A stretch of 64,000 bases of DNA from an uncultured Pseudomonadota bacterium (GTDB taxonomy: Bacteria; Myxococcota_A; UBA796; JAFGLY01). Location: NCBI GenBank assembly GCA_937912125.1, contig CALDOK010000192.1:1-64000 (forward strand), in the 5' to 3' direction. The translations under genes and the position numbers were made by a program. The notes below the pieces were generated by a model, which had not been told where the DNA came from, ran no database searches, and worked only from the letters and a program-made list of their open reading frames with translations. Positions 16,425-25,573 of the stretch are shown in pieces. How positions within the stretch are numbered: position 1 is the first letter of the stretch; the number at the start of each line of letters is the position of its first letter.

Positions 16425-17251
16425 ACCTCTACCATCCCCACCTGATGCGGGTCACCGAGCGCATCGACGAGACCGTGGACACCGTCACCCTGCGCCTGGC
16501 GTTCCAGGATCCAGCCGTCGCCGAGGCGTTCGAGTTCCGCGCGGGGCAGTTCGCCGAGTACTCGGTCTTCGGCGAGGGCGAGTGCACCTTCTGCATCGCA
16601 TCGGCCCCCACCCGGCTGCCGCTGATCGAGTGCTCCTTCAAGAAGGTCGGCAAGGTCACCACGGCGCTGTCACGGCTCGAAGTGGGCGACACCATGGGCT
16701 TCCGGGGCCCCTACGGCAACCACTTCCCCGTGGATGCCTGGAAGGGCAGGAGCCTGGTGTTCATCGCCGGTGGGATCGGGCTGGCTCCGGTGCGCTGCGT
16801 GATCGACAACTGCCTGGACCGCCGGGACGAGTTCGGCGATGTCACCATCGTCTACGGCGCCCGCTCGGTGTCCGACCTCGTCTACAAGGGCGAGCTCGAG
16901 GCCTGGGCTGCCCGCGCCGACGTTCGCCTGGTCAAGACCGTCGACCCCGGCGGTGAGACTCAGGACTGGGACGGTCAGGTCGGCTTCGTGCCCACCGTGC
17001 TGGGCGACGCGGCCCCGACCTCCGACAACGCCGTGGCCATCGTCTGCGGTCCGCCCATCATGATCAAGTTCACCCTGCCTGTGCTCGACAAGCTGGGCTT
17101 CTCCCAGGACCAGGTCTACACCACCCTCGAGAACCGCATGAAGTGCGGCCTGGGCAAGTGTGGGCGCTGCAACATCGGGCGCGTCTACGTCTGTAAAGAC
17201 GGCCCCGTGTTCACGGCCGCCCAGGTTGCGGAGCTGCCGGCCGACATGTAG
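16421..17251 (+). CDS. flxA: NAD(P)H-oxidizing flavoprotein, AsrB/FlxA-like
   Basis: 276 residues of the ferredoxin-NADP reductase superfamily. FAD binding: FRAGQFAEYSVFG near residue 40. NAD(P) binding: IAGGIGLAPVRC near 112 and a late VCGPPIMIKF. A C-terminal [2Fe-2S] motif of the dihydroorotate-dehydrogenase electron-transfer type is present: CGLGKCGRC plus a Cys about ten residues on. It would oxidize NADH and feed FlxB/C, FlxD and HdrA. The start is GTG at 16421, overlapping the flxB stop; there is no better start downstream. It is the last gene of the operon; a weak stem-loop follows at 17270-17296. Confidence 0.93.
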   Translation: MNLYHPHLMRVTERIDETVDTVTLRLAFQDPAVAEAFEFRAGQFAEYSVFGEGECTFCIASAPTRLPLIECSFKKVGKVTTALSRLEVGDTMGFRGPYGNHFPVDAWKGRSLVFIAGGIGLAPVRCVIDNCLDRRDEFGDVTIVYGARSVSDLVYKGELEAWAARADVRLVKTVDPGGETQDWDGQVGFVPTVLGDAAPTSDNAVAIVCGPPIMIKFTLPVLDKLGFSQDQVYTTLENRMKCGLGKCGRCNIGRVYVCKDGPVFTAAQVAELPADM

Positions 17252-17269
17252 CGGGCGTCGCTTCGCGAT

Positions 17270-17296
17270 GCAGGGCAGGGGTTTACCCTCGCCTGC
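17270..17296 (+). terminator. Weak stem-loop after flxA
   Basis: GCAGG...CCTGC arms enclose an inner AGGG-gttta-CCCT stem with a 2x2 mismatch. There is no T-run after it, so termination is uncertain; it may only mark the operon end. Confidence 0.25.
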
Positions 17297-17316
17297 TCGG
17301 CGGATAGCCTCACGGC

Positions 17317-18966
17317 GTGATCCGTCCCCCAGAAGGCAGTCGTCACCCCCTTCGCGCCCAGCTGTGGCGTGAGGCGCCGCTGCTCGTGGGTTTGCTGCTG
17401 GGGCTGGGCTTCATGCTGCACCCCGGCTGGGCGCGCTTCGACTACCCCCACGGGGCGGACTGGGACAGCTACCTGGGCTCGGCGGCTCACCTGTGGATCG
17501 ACGCCGGCGCCTTCCGCTACAACGACTGGCGACAGCCGCTGTACCCCTGGCTAGTGGGGTGGCTGGGCTCGGGCGGCTCCTATGTGCTCGCGGGGCAGGT
17601 CTTGGCCCTGCTGGGTTCCCTGGGCACCGTGACCGGGGCTGGCCTGCTGGGGCGGGCCCTGTCCACGCCCTGGGCGGGCGGCCTGGCTGCGCTGGCCACG
17701 GCCATGCTGTCGGTGGTGCTGGACGGGTCCTGGTGGGTCAATCCCTACCCGGTGGTGGGCGCGCTCACGGCGCTTGCCCTGGCCTCGGCGGCCTGGTGCT
17801 GCCGCTGGCCCAGTGTCCTGCCGGCGGTGTTGGCGGGGGTGTTCGGGGGCCTGTGCCTGGCCATGGACCCCCGCGGACTGCCCGTAGCCTTGGCGGTGCC
17901 CTTGCTGGTGGCGCTGGGGCCTGGGGCATTGCGCCGGCGGGGCCTGCTGGTGGGGCTGGCCTTGCTGGGCCTGGCTGGGGGCAAGCTGCTGGACCACGGC
18001 CTGCAGGCCCACTACGGGATCGAGCTTCGCCCCATGGCCTCCCAGCTGGCGCTGCAGCACCAGGAATCCAGGGGGCCCGGCGCGGCCATGGACGAGGTCG
18101 CTGTGCGCGAGGCGCGCGTCTGCCGCGAGTCCCTCGGACAGGACCTAGGGCTCGGCACGCTGCTGGGTCCATGTGCCCGCCAGCGCCTGGCCCTGAACCT
18201 GCGGAACCTGCGCCGGTACTCCCACCTGCCTCCCTTGCTCCCTGCGCTGGTGCTGCTGGGGCTCTGTGTGGTGCCCGGGATCTGGGGGCGGCGCTCGTCC
18301 GCGGCCTCGGCGTTGGTCTTCCTGCCCTCGGCCGCGAGCTTGATCGCGGGCATGGCTTGGGTGCCCTACGTGGATCGATACCTGCTGCCCAGCGCCGCGC
18401 TGATGGGCTGCCTGGCGCCGGTGGTCCTGACGCGAGGAGGCGCGCTGGCGGCGCGTCGCTGGCCTGAACGCCCCTGGGTCGCGGGGCTCGGCCCGCTGAT
18501 AGCCGCCGGCTGGGTGGTGGTGGTGTTTCCCACCGTACACCCGGGCGACTTCGTCAGGCCTGTCAGCCACATCCTCCGCCGCAAGGCCGAGCTGCCGGCG
18601 CCCGTGGACCCCCGCCAGGCGCTGGCGGACTGGGCCGTGGCCACCGTGGGTCCGGACGACCTGCTGCTGGACTGCGCCGAGCTGCACCTGGAGATCCTCC
18701 TGCTGCCTCGGAGCCTGTCGGTCTGGGATGCACCGCCCCACGATCCCCAGTGTCGCCAGCGCATGAAGCAGCCGCCCTCCATCGCCGGGCAGGTCTGGCT
18801 GGTCAGCCTGCACCAGCGGGGCCTGACCCCCGATCCCAGGCTTGTCAGCCCCGAGTGGCTCGCCGCGCGGGGGTGGGAGGAGCAGCCGCTGGAGCTCGAG
18901 CTGGAGCCCGGCACCCACGCCGCTCGACGGGCCAGCTGGCTGCGGCGCTGGCGCTGGCCCCGCTGA
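17317..18966 (+). CDS. Multi-pass membrane protein, GT39/ArnT-like glycosyltransferase
   Basis: 549 residues with about ten membrane segments and a soluble C-terminal region of about 130 residues. The early segment HPGWARFDYPHGADWDSYL, ending in an acidic DWD after the first membrane helix, fits the GT-C fold in which an Asp in the first outer loop is catalytic. The NDWRQPLYPWLVGWL segment that follows is typical of GT39-like mannosyl- and arabinosyltransferases. The enzyme would transfer a sugar from a polyprenyl phosphate at the periplasmic face. It starts with GTG at 17317 and lacks a strong ribosome site, so the start is provisional. It is 65 bases after flxA but unlikely to share its role. 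Confidence 0.65.
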   Translation: MIRPPEGSRHPLRAQLWREAPLLVGLLLGLGFMLHPGWARFDYPHGADWDSYLGSAAHLWIDAGAFRYNDWRQPLYPWLVGWLGSGGSYVLAGQVLALLGSLGTVTGAGLLGRALSTPWAGGLAALATAMLSVVLDGSWWVNPYPVVGALTALALASAAWCCRWPSVLPAVLAGVFGGLCLAMDPRGLPVALAVPLLVALGPGALRRRGLLVGLALLGLAGGKLLDHGLQAHYGIELRPMASQLALQHQESRGPGAAMDEVAVREARVCRESLGQDLGLGTLLGPCARQRLALNLRNLRRYSHLPPLLPALVLLGLCVVPGIWGRRSSAASALVFLPSAASLIAGMAWVPYVDRYLLPSAALMGCLAPVVLTRGGALAARRWPERPWVAGLGPLIAAGWVVVVFPTVHPGDFVRPVSHILRRKAELPAPVDPRQALADWAVATVGPDDLLLDCAELHLEILLLPRSLSVWDAPPHDPQCRQRMKQPPSIAGQVWLVSLHQRGLTPDPRLVSPEWLAARGWEEQPLELELEPGTHAARRASWLRRWRWPR

Positions 18967-19008
18967 GAGGGCTCCGCCAGGGGGCGTCGAGTCGGATACG
19001 GTGACAGC

Positions 19009-22000
19009 ATGCGATGCTCCCTCCTCGGCTTGGCGCTGCTCGTCCATGGCTGCGATGCTCCCGTCCCGGTCGCTCCTGGCGACTCGGGCGTTGGGGACAG
19101 CCGCCCCACCGACCCCGAGACCATCCCGGGCATCGAGGACACTCAGGCCTGCCCCCGTGTGATCATCAGCGAGGTGGTCAGCTCCAACCGGGACAGCCTC
19201 GAGGACGGCGACGGTGACAGCTCCGACTGGATCGAGCTGTACAACGCCTCGGGTGGTGCCGTGGAGCTCGAAGGGTGGGCCCTGTCGGACGAGCCTGGCC
19301 AGCCCGACACCTGGGGCTTCCCAGCGCTCACCCTGGGCCCCGGCGCGTTCCTGCTCGTCTTCGCATCGGGGCGTAGCGAGGATGCTCCCGTGGGCGAAGT
19401 CCACAGCAGCTTCCGCCTGAGCGCCGAGGGGGAGACGCTGCTGCTGAGCTGCTCGAGCGGCCTCGCGGACCGGGTCGAGATCCCCGCCCTGGGCGAGGAC
19501 ATCGCCTTCGGTGTGGAGCAACGGGTCAGCGAGCAGACCCTGCTCGGGGCCGGTGACGGTGCTCTGCTGCAGCTGGATCCCGCCCTGGGCTGGGAAGCCC
19601 CGGACCTGGACGACAGCAGCTGGATCCCGGTGATCCTGGGGGTGGGCTTCGACGGGCTGGCCAGCGACTCGGAGCCCGCCGATGTGGCCATGTTCGCCAC
19701 CACCACGCAGTCCTCCGATGGGTACTCGCGCACGGGGGATCAGGCGGTGGACGGGGAAATGTCCACCTTCTCCCACACCGCGGACGGCGATCTCGAGCCT
19801 TGGTGGCAGGTGGACCTGGGGGGGCTGTGGTCCGTCGACTCCGTGCGCCTGCACAACCGCGGCGAGTGTTGCCCCGAGCGGCTCTACAACATCACGGTCA
19901 GCTTGCTGGACGCCGACGGCCTCGAGCTGTGGGCCAGTGATCTGCTCAACCCCACCGCCGAGGGCACGGTCCCCAGCGACCCCGGCGCGCTGCTCGAGGT
20001 GCACCCGGAGGAGCCCGTGGTGGCGGCCGCTGTGCGGGTGGCCAAGCATGCGGTCGGCGGAGCGGGCAGCAGCGAGTGGCTCAGCCTGGCGGAGGTCCAG
20101 GTGATGGCGGTCCAGGCATCGCCCTACACCGACGCCATCGCCACCGACCTGGGAGCGCTCATGCACGGGCTCACAGCCCGGGCGGGCCTGCGATCCTGGG
20201 TGACGCCGCCGGCCGAGGCTCCGGACCGCGCTCTGCTGCGGGTGGCCTACGACGACGGCTTCGGCCTGTGGCTGGATGGCGAAGTGCTGGCCGGGGCCGG
20301 CCTGGGCGAGATCCAGGCCAGCACCGAGCACGACGGCGCGCTGATCGAGCTCCACGTCCTGGACCCCCAGGCCTTCGACGGGGCCCAGGGATTGCTCGCC
20401 ATGGAGGTCCAGAACCTGAGCCCCGCGGACGACGACCTGCTCTTCACGCCCGAGCTGGCGCTGCAGTGGATGGATCTGGGCGAGCTCCGCTACTTCTCGA
20501 CGCCCACCCCGGGTGAGCCCAACGGCACCGGCTGGGAGGGGATCGTCCAGGCTCCGGAGGTCGACCATGCGCGGGGGTTCTATGACCAGCCCACCCCCGT
20601 GGACCTGTGCGGCCCCACCCCGGGGGCCTCCCTGGTCTACACCACCGACGGCTCCGTGCCCGAGCCCGACAACGGCGTCACCGTCGCCCCCCCCAACGAG
20701 GCCGGGTTCGCCTGCGTGACCGTCCCCGTCGACACCACCACCGTGCTGCGGGCGGCGGCCTTCCGCAGCGGCTGGGGCGACAGCCCGGCCGTGGCCCACA
20801 GCTACATCTTCCTCGCGGACGTGGTCCGCCAGCCCGAGCAGCCCTCGGGCTTGCCCAGCACCTGGGACGGAATCAGCCAAGCGGCGGTCAGCGCGGACTA
20901 CGCCATGGACCCCGAGGTGGTGGACGATCCGGCCTACGCCGAGGACCTGCTCCGGGGTCTGCAGGCCATCCCCACGCTGTCCATCTCCATGCCTCCCGAC
21001 GACCTGTTCGGCGAGGAAGCCGGGATCTACATCCACAGTGAGCAGCGGGGCGACGACTGGGAGCGGGCTGCCTCCATCGAGCTGCTGGAGCCCGATGGCG
21101 GGGGGTTCCATGAGCACTGCGGCCTGCGGATCCACGGGTACGGCTGGCGCTCCCACAGCAACACCAAGAAGCACTCCTTCCGCCTCGAGTTTTCGTCGGC
21201 GTACGGCGCCCGCAAGCTCGACTACCCCCTCTTCCCGGACGCGCCGGTAGACCGCTTCGACAGCATCGTGCTGCGGTCCCAGGGCAGCCGGGGCTGGCAG
21301 GACTTCCGGGACCCGGAGCAAGCCCAGTACCTGCGGGACGCCTTCGCCCGGGACACGGCTCGGGACATGGGCAAGGTGGACGGGCATGGCCGGCACGTAC
21401 ACCTGTACCTCAACGGTCTGTACTGGGGGCTGTACCAGCTGGTGGAGCGCCCCGACGCCGGCTTCGGCGAGGAGTACTTCGGCGGCGACGACGAAGACTA
21501 CGACGCCATCAACCGTCGCACCTCCACCAACGAGGCCATCGACGGCACCCTGGAGGCCTATGACGCGCTGCTGGCCCTGGCCGACCAGGACGTCACCGAC
21601 CCCGCGGTCTACGACGCCATCCTCGCCGTGCTCGATGTGGACGATCTCATCGACTACATGCTGATCCACCAGTACACGGTCAACCGGGACGGCCCGTGCT
21701 GCTTCTACCACAACAACATGCGCGGGCTGCGGGAGCGGCGCGACGGCGCCCTGTGGCGCTTCTTCGTGTGGGACATGGAGTACAGCATCTGGGAGGCCAG
21801 CGATGACACCAACGTCGAGGTGGACATCGCCGGGGCCATCTCCCACGTCTACGCCCGGCTGCGGCTCAACGCCGACTTCCGCGCCCGCTACGCCGAGCGC
21901 GCGGCCCAGCACCTGGGGCCCGGCGGCGCCCTCGGCGTCGAGGCCAGCACCGCCCGCTGGCTCGCCCGCAGCGACGAGATCGTCGATGCGGTGGTGGCCG

Positions 22001-22155
22001 AGTCGGCCCGCTGGGGCGACACCGACCGCGAGCCGCCCTACACCCGCGACGGGGAGTGGATGGCCGAGCACCAGCGGCTGCTCGGGGAGTTCTTCCCGTA
22101 CCGCAGCGCCCAGCTCGAGCAGCAGCTCATCGACGCGGGCTTGATGGAGCCTTGA
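19009..22155 (+). CDS. Large lipoprotein with lamin-tail, discoidin, chitobiase-type and CotH domains
   Basis: 1048 residues with a lipoprotein signal ending at VHGC (Cys 15). Domains in order: a lamin-tail (LTD) fold at about 48-130 (VIISEVVSSN, DWIELYNASG, WALSD); a region of unknown fold; an F5/8-type discoidin-like domain at about 225-365 (GDQAVDGEMSTF, WWQVDLGG); a chitobiase C-terminal-like beta-sandwich at about 520-600 (VYTTDGSVPEPDNG); and a CotH domain from about 650 to the end (GLRIHGYGWRSHSNTKKHSFRLEF, LYLNGLYWGLYQLVE, VWDMEYS). CotH proteins are kinase-fold enzymes that phosphorylate secreted spore-coat proteins in Bacillus. The same domain order is common in large secreted proteins of myxobacteria and planctomycetes. 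Substrate unknown; it ends 12 bases from the convergent TPR gene. Confidence 0.88.
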   Translation: MRCSLLGLALLVHGCDAPVPVAPGDSGVGDSRPTDPETIPGIEDTQACPRVIISEVVSSNRDSLEDGDGDSSDWIELYNASGGAVELEGWALSDEPGQPDTWGFPALTLGPGAFLLVFASGRSEDAPVGEVHSSFRLSAEGETLLLSCSSGLADRVEIPALGEDIAFGVEQRVSEQTLLGAGDGALLQLDPALGWEAPDLDDSSWIPVILGVGFDGLASDSEPADVAMFATTTQSSDGYSRTGDQAVDGEMSTFSHTADGDLEPWWQVDLGGLWSVDSVRLHNRGECCPERLYNITVSLLDADGLELWASDLLNPTAEGTVPSDPGALLEVHPEEPVVAAAVRVAKHAVGGAGSSEWLSLAEVQVMAVQASPYTDAIATDLGALMHGLTARAGLRSWVTPPAEAPDRALLRVAYDDGFGLWLDGEVLAGAGLGEIQASTEHDGALIELHVLDPQAFDGAQGLLAMEVQNLSPADDDLLFTPELALQWMDLGELRYFSTPTPGEPNGTGWEGIVQAPEVDHARGFYDQPTPVDLCGPTPGASLVYTTDGSVPEPDNGVTVAPPNEAGFACVTVPVDTTTVLRAAAFRSGWGDSPAVAHSYIFLADVVRQPEQPSGLPSTWDGISQAAVSADYAMDPEVVDDPAYAEDLLRGLQAIPTLSISMPPDDLFGEEAGIYIHSEQRGDDWERAASIELLEPDGGGFHEHCGLRIHGYGWRSHSNTKKHSFRLEFSSAYGARKLDYPLFPDAPVDRFDSIVLRSQGSRGWQDFRDPEQAQYLRDAFARDTARDMGKVDGHGRHVHLYLNGLYWGLYQLVERPDAGFGEEYFGGDDEDYDAINRRTSTNEAIDGTLEAYDALLALADQDVTDPAVYDAILAVLDVDDLIDYMLIHQYTVNRDGPCCFYHNNMRGLRERRDGALWRFFVWDMEYSIWEASDDTNVEVDIAGAISHVYARLRLNADFRARYAERAAQHLGPGGALGVEASTARWLARSDEIVDAVVAESARWGDTDREPPYTRDGEWMAEHQRLLGEFFPYRSAQLEQQLIDAGLMEP

Positions 22156-22167
22156 GCGGGGTGGTGG

Positions 22168-24282
22168 TCAGTCGCTCCGCGTGGCGCCCTGGAAGCCCCA
22201 CTCCCCGCTGGGGGCTCGGGTCCAGGTGAGGACCAGCTCGGTGAGCCTGGTGTCGGCGTGGAGCATGATCACTGTCGGGCCCTCGTCGTCGAAGTTGGCC
22301 ACGTCGTCGAAGCGCACCCGGATGCGACCCTGCTCGATGCGGTTGTCGGCGACCTCGTAGCTCTGGCCGCCGGCTTGCAGGCGGAACACGGGTGCCAGCA
22401 CCGAGACCAGGTAGGGCAGGTCGATGTGTACGTCGTCCTTGCCCAGATCGGAGCTCGTGGCCAGCAGCGCGCCGTCGTCCAGGCTGGCCAGGCTCAGGTC
22501 CACCAGATGGTTCTCGGTGGCCTGGGGGCGCGAGGCCGGCGACCAGCGCTGCTCGGCCCGCTGGCGCATACGCTCCTCCCGCTGCCGGTGGGCCTGGTCG
22601 CGCTTGAAGGTGACGGTGTCGACCCACGCCACCGCCTCGTTGGACACCAGCACGGCGCGGATCGTGGCCACATCGTCCACGCCCTTGCGGTCGCCGCCCA
22701 GGTCCAGCAGGACCTCCACGTCGTCGAAGTTCGTGATGTCGTGGGCCGCGAGCACCGGCTCGGTGCGCGGCGCGAAGGTCTCGTAGTCATCGGGGTGCAT
22801 GTCGGTGAAGTGCAGGCAGAGCACCAGGCTGGCGTTGTGCAGGCTGCGCTCGCTGCGGTTGTCCACCGCGACCTTCAGCTTGCTGCCGAGCATGGCCTCC
22901 TCGACCTCGAGGTCCAGCCAGCCACGCTCGGGCAGGATCAGCTGGTAGTCGTCCTGCAGGAAGGTCTCGCAGAACTGCAGGTCGCGGATCACCAGATCCC
23001 ACTGACCCTGGGCGCGCCGCCGGGCGAAGTGGTCCATCACCTTCTTGCGTCCGGTCTCCACGTCACCCTGCTCGAAGGCCAGGCGGGCCAGCTGAAGGTC
23101 GGGGCTGAACCAGGCGGCGCCCAGCATGGAGGACTTGTACAAGGCCAGCACCAGGTTGCCCTCGCGGGACTTGCGCAGGAAGGTGCGGCTGCGGGCGCGG
23201 TAGGGGTCGAGCATGTCCTGGAGCAGCTCAGCCTGCTTGGGGTAGGTCACCGCGGCCTGCTCGAGATCCAGGCGGGCTGCCTTCAGGTCGCCGCGATGGG
23301 CGAACATGACTCCCCGCAGCAGGTAGGCTGGTGCCGACGCGTCGGCGTGTTCGTCCAGGTAGGCGTCCAGGATGCGCTGGGCCTCGTCGGGGTCCTCGGG
23401 GCTGGCGGTGTCGCCCTCGATCAGGGCCAGCGCCAGCAGCAGGTGGGCCTCGCGCTCGTGGGGCGCCAGCTCGATGGCTGCGCGGGCGGCCTGGGCCGCC
23501 GCCTCCCAGTCGCCGTCGTTCACGGCCAGGTAGGCGCGATCCCGAAGGTCGCAGAGCTTGCCCCACTCGTCCAGGTAGCGGTGGTAGATCCGGGCATGCG
23601 CGGTCAGGGTCTCGATCAGCTGCTGTTCGATCTCCATGACCTCCCGCAGCAGCCGCTGGTGGTCGGCCTGTTGCCCCCTCCAGTCCTCGTACACCTGGCG
23701 CACGCCCTCCTGGTCGATGCCCGCCTTGGCGATCTGCACCGACCCTCCACCGCCGGTCAGCGGGATGGACAGGCCGGCGTCACCCCCGACCTCGAGCTTG
23801 GACATCATCAGGACGTTGAGCACCGGGCCCATGTGCTTGACCAGGGCCCAGGTGGCGGCTTGGTCTTCGGCCTCCACCTGCCGCGCGTAGAGCTGGAACA
23901 AGACCTCCAGCACTTCGGCGCGCGCCTGGAGCACCTCGGCGGGGACGTGGCGGTAGTCCTTCAGGGCCATGGTGGAGAGGTACTCCTCGAGGGAGCCCCC
24001 GCTGGCCATGGTGGCGTCGATCTCGTGGAGCACGCGGACGGTCTCGTCCAGGTCGTAGTCCGCCTGCTGGGTCTGCTGGGCGCGCGCCTGCTCGATGCGG
24101 TCGAGCACGGGCTCGAAGCTCTCCCGCGCCCGCTCCTCTTGCCGCTGGACCGCCTGCCACGCGGACCACCGACTCCAGCCGAACAGGCCCAGGGCCAGCA
24201 ACACGACCAGGACCGCGAAGCCCTGGCAGCCGCTCATCCACCGGCGACGTCTCCACTGGACCTCGATGTCATCGCTGCTCAT
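22168..24282 (-). CDS. Membrane-anchored TPR/coiled-coil protein
   Basis: 704 residues with a short basic cytoplasmic start (QWRRRRWM), one membrane anchor at about residues 22-40 (FAVLVVLLALGLFGW), and a long helical body. Residues about 255-380 read as tetratricopeptide-type helices (NDGDWEAAAQAARAAIELAPHEREAHLLLALALIEGD, AYLLRGVMFAHRGDLKAARLDLEQA). The C-terminal third is beta-rich and may be a binding domain. No enzyme motif is seen. The start at 24282 has GAGGAG upstream. It lies 22 bases after the pseudokinase-like gene on the same strand, so the pair is probably an operon and may form one complex. It converges on the CotH gene. Confidence 0.75.
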   Translation of the reverse strand: MSSDDIEVQWRRRRWMSGCQGFAVLVVLLALGLFGWSRWSAWQAVQRQEERARESFEPVLDRIEQARAQQTQQADYDLDETVRVLHEIDATMASGGSLEEYLSTMALKDYRHVPAEVLQARAEVLEVLFQLYARQVEAEDQAATWALVKHMGPVLNVLMMSKLEVGGDAGLSIPLTGGGGSVQIAKAGIDQEGVRQVYEDWRGQQADHQRLLREVMEIEQQLIETLTAHARIYHRYLDEWGKLCDLRDRAYLAVNDGDWEAAAQAARAAIELAPHEREAHLLLALALIEGDTASPEDPDEAQRILDAYLDEHADASAPAYLLRGVMFAHRGDLKAARLDLEQAAVTYPKQAELLQDMLDPYRARSRTFLRKSREGNLVLALYKSSMLGAAWFSPDLQLARLAFEQGDVETGRKKVMDHFARRRAQGQWDLVIRDLQFCETFLQDDYQLILPERGWLDLEVEEAMLGSKLKVAVDNRSERSLHNASLVLCLHFTDMHPDDYETFAPRTEPVLAAHDITNFDDVEVLLDLGGDRKGVDDVATIRAVLVSNEAVAWVDTVTFKRDQAHRQREERMRQRAEQRWSPASRPQATENHLVDLSLASLDDGALLATSSDLGKDDVHIDLPYLVSVLAPVFRLQAGGQSYEVADNRIEQGRIRVRFDDVANFDDEGPTVIMLHADTRLTELVLTWTRAPSGEWGFQGATRSD

Positions 24283-24304
24283 GGTCGCTCCTCGGGCCGG
24301 GTCA

Positions 24305-25573
24305 TCAGCGCCGCAGACGGTAGGACAGGGTCAGCTGGGCGCGACGCAGCTGGCTGGCGATGGTCAGCCAGCGGGTGAGGGAGGCGCCCAGCTCGTCGCT
24401 GCCTCCCCAGCGCTCCTGAGTGGCGGCGCGCAGCTCGGCGTCGCCGTCTTCGCGAAGGGCCCAGGCCCGCAGCATGGCGCGGGCCGCGGGCGCGTCCAGG
24501 CCGCGGCGGGGGGAGTAGAGGGGCAGCAGGCCATGGGGCGGCACCCCGGCCGCGGCACCACCCCGCACGATGCCCCCCTCGCTCTGCACCAGGTAGAGCA
24601 CCCGATCGTACCCGGCGCGCAGCACGCAGCGACCGTCGGGTGGCGGCAGAGCCTCTTGCAGGGCGCGTGCCGCTGTGTATAGGCGCGCCGCCCGGGCGCC
24701 CCGATCCGCGCTGCGCCCACGCATGGCCAGCCGGTGGCGGGAGGCCGCCAGGTGGTCGGCCAGGGCGCGGCGCAGCAGGCTGGATGCCTCCTCGGCCGAT
24801 GCGGGGGGCTCGGTGGCCCAGGGCTCCATCAGCTGCGTCAGAGGGTGCAGCGCGCCGGGATCGAGCATGAGGAGGCAGGCTGCCAGCTGGCTGATGTCCG
24901 CCCGGGGACACGCCTCGCCGGCCAACGGGTCCAGCCAGACCAGGGTGGCGCGCTGATCGCTTAGCAGGATCTGCTGGGAGCCCAGGGTGCGCATGGCGAG
25001 CCCGCGCCGCTGCATGGCCTGCAGGGTCTCGAGCCCCGTGCCCAGCCAGCGGATCAGCAGCTGGAGATCGGGCGGATCTTCCGCGGGCAGCAGGGATGCG
25101 AGGGGCACCCCCGCCAGGCGGTAGGCCACATGGGGGCAGCCGCCGTGGGCTTGGAAGCGCATGGGTGCCAGGCCCCGCAGGCCCGTAGCGGCGCGGATGC
25201 CCCGCTCGATGCGGCGAAGCAAGATGGGATCCCGCTGCCACTCGGGCCGCAGGCAGCGCACGGCCCCCTGCTCACCGCTGTCCTCCCACCACCCGTGCCA
25301 GGTGGATGTCCAGGCGTCATGGGCCATCAGTCGGTCCCGGCGCAGCCCTTCGACTACCCTGGGCAGGCCTTCCTCGGCGCGCTCGACGGCGCGGAGCCAG
25401 AGCAGTGGAGGGTCCAGCGCCTGCAGGCGCTCGGGGTGCCCGTCGGCCAGGGCCTCGACAGCGGCCCGCTGCTCGCTCGGAGGACGATCCATGGTGCAGC
25501 CGGCCTCGCTGAGGAGGTCGGGCAGGCCGCGTGGGATAGGATCACCAAAGCTGTCGTAGAGGACTTTCACCAT
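24305..25573 (-). CDS. Kinase-fold-like protein lacking catalytic motifs (probable pseudokinase)
   Basis: 422 residues. A segment near residues 130-230 reads like a degenerate protein-kinase core: AYRLAGVPLASLL (hinge-like), GLETLQAMQRRGLAMRTLGSQQILLS where an active kinase has HRDxKPxN, then LVWLDPLAGEACPRADISQLAACLLML where DFG and the P+1 region would be. The catalytic HRD and DFG residues are replaced, so phosphotransfer is not expected. This fold call is my inference from pattern and needs structure prediction. The remainder is helical and Arg-rich. The start at 25573 shares the palindrome CCATGG with the divergent gene; no clear ribosome site is visible, so a downstream Met at 25492 remains possible. 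It precedes the TPR gene. Confidence 0.55.
   Translation of the reverse strand: MVKVLYDSFGDPIPRGLPDLLSEAGCTMDRPPSEQRAAVEALADGHPERLQALDPPLLWLRAVERAEEGLPRVVEGLRRDRLMAHDAWTSTWHGWWEDSGEQGAVRCLRPEWQRDPILLRRIERGIRAATGLRGLAPMRFQAHGGCPHVAYRLAGVPLASLLPAEDPPDLQLLIRWLGTGLETLQAMQRRGLAMRTLGSQQILLSDQRATLVWLDPLAGEACPRADISQLAACLLMLDPGALHPLTQLMEPWATEPPASAEEASSLLRRALADHLAASRHRLAMRGRSADRGARAARLYTAARALQEALPPPDGRCVLRAGYDRVLYLVQSEGGIVRGGAAAGVPPHGLLPLYSPRRGLDAPAARAMLRAWALREDGDAELRAATQERWGGSDELGASLTRWLTIASQLRRAQLTLSYRLRR

Noticed and set aside
18145..22071. Minus-strand open frame of 1308 codons over the glycosyltransferase and CotH genes
   Set aside because: It is a GC-driven shadow: the plus strand in the same region encodes recognisable domains with signal peptides, while this frame is low-complexity and matches no fold.
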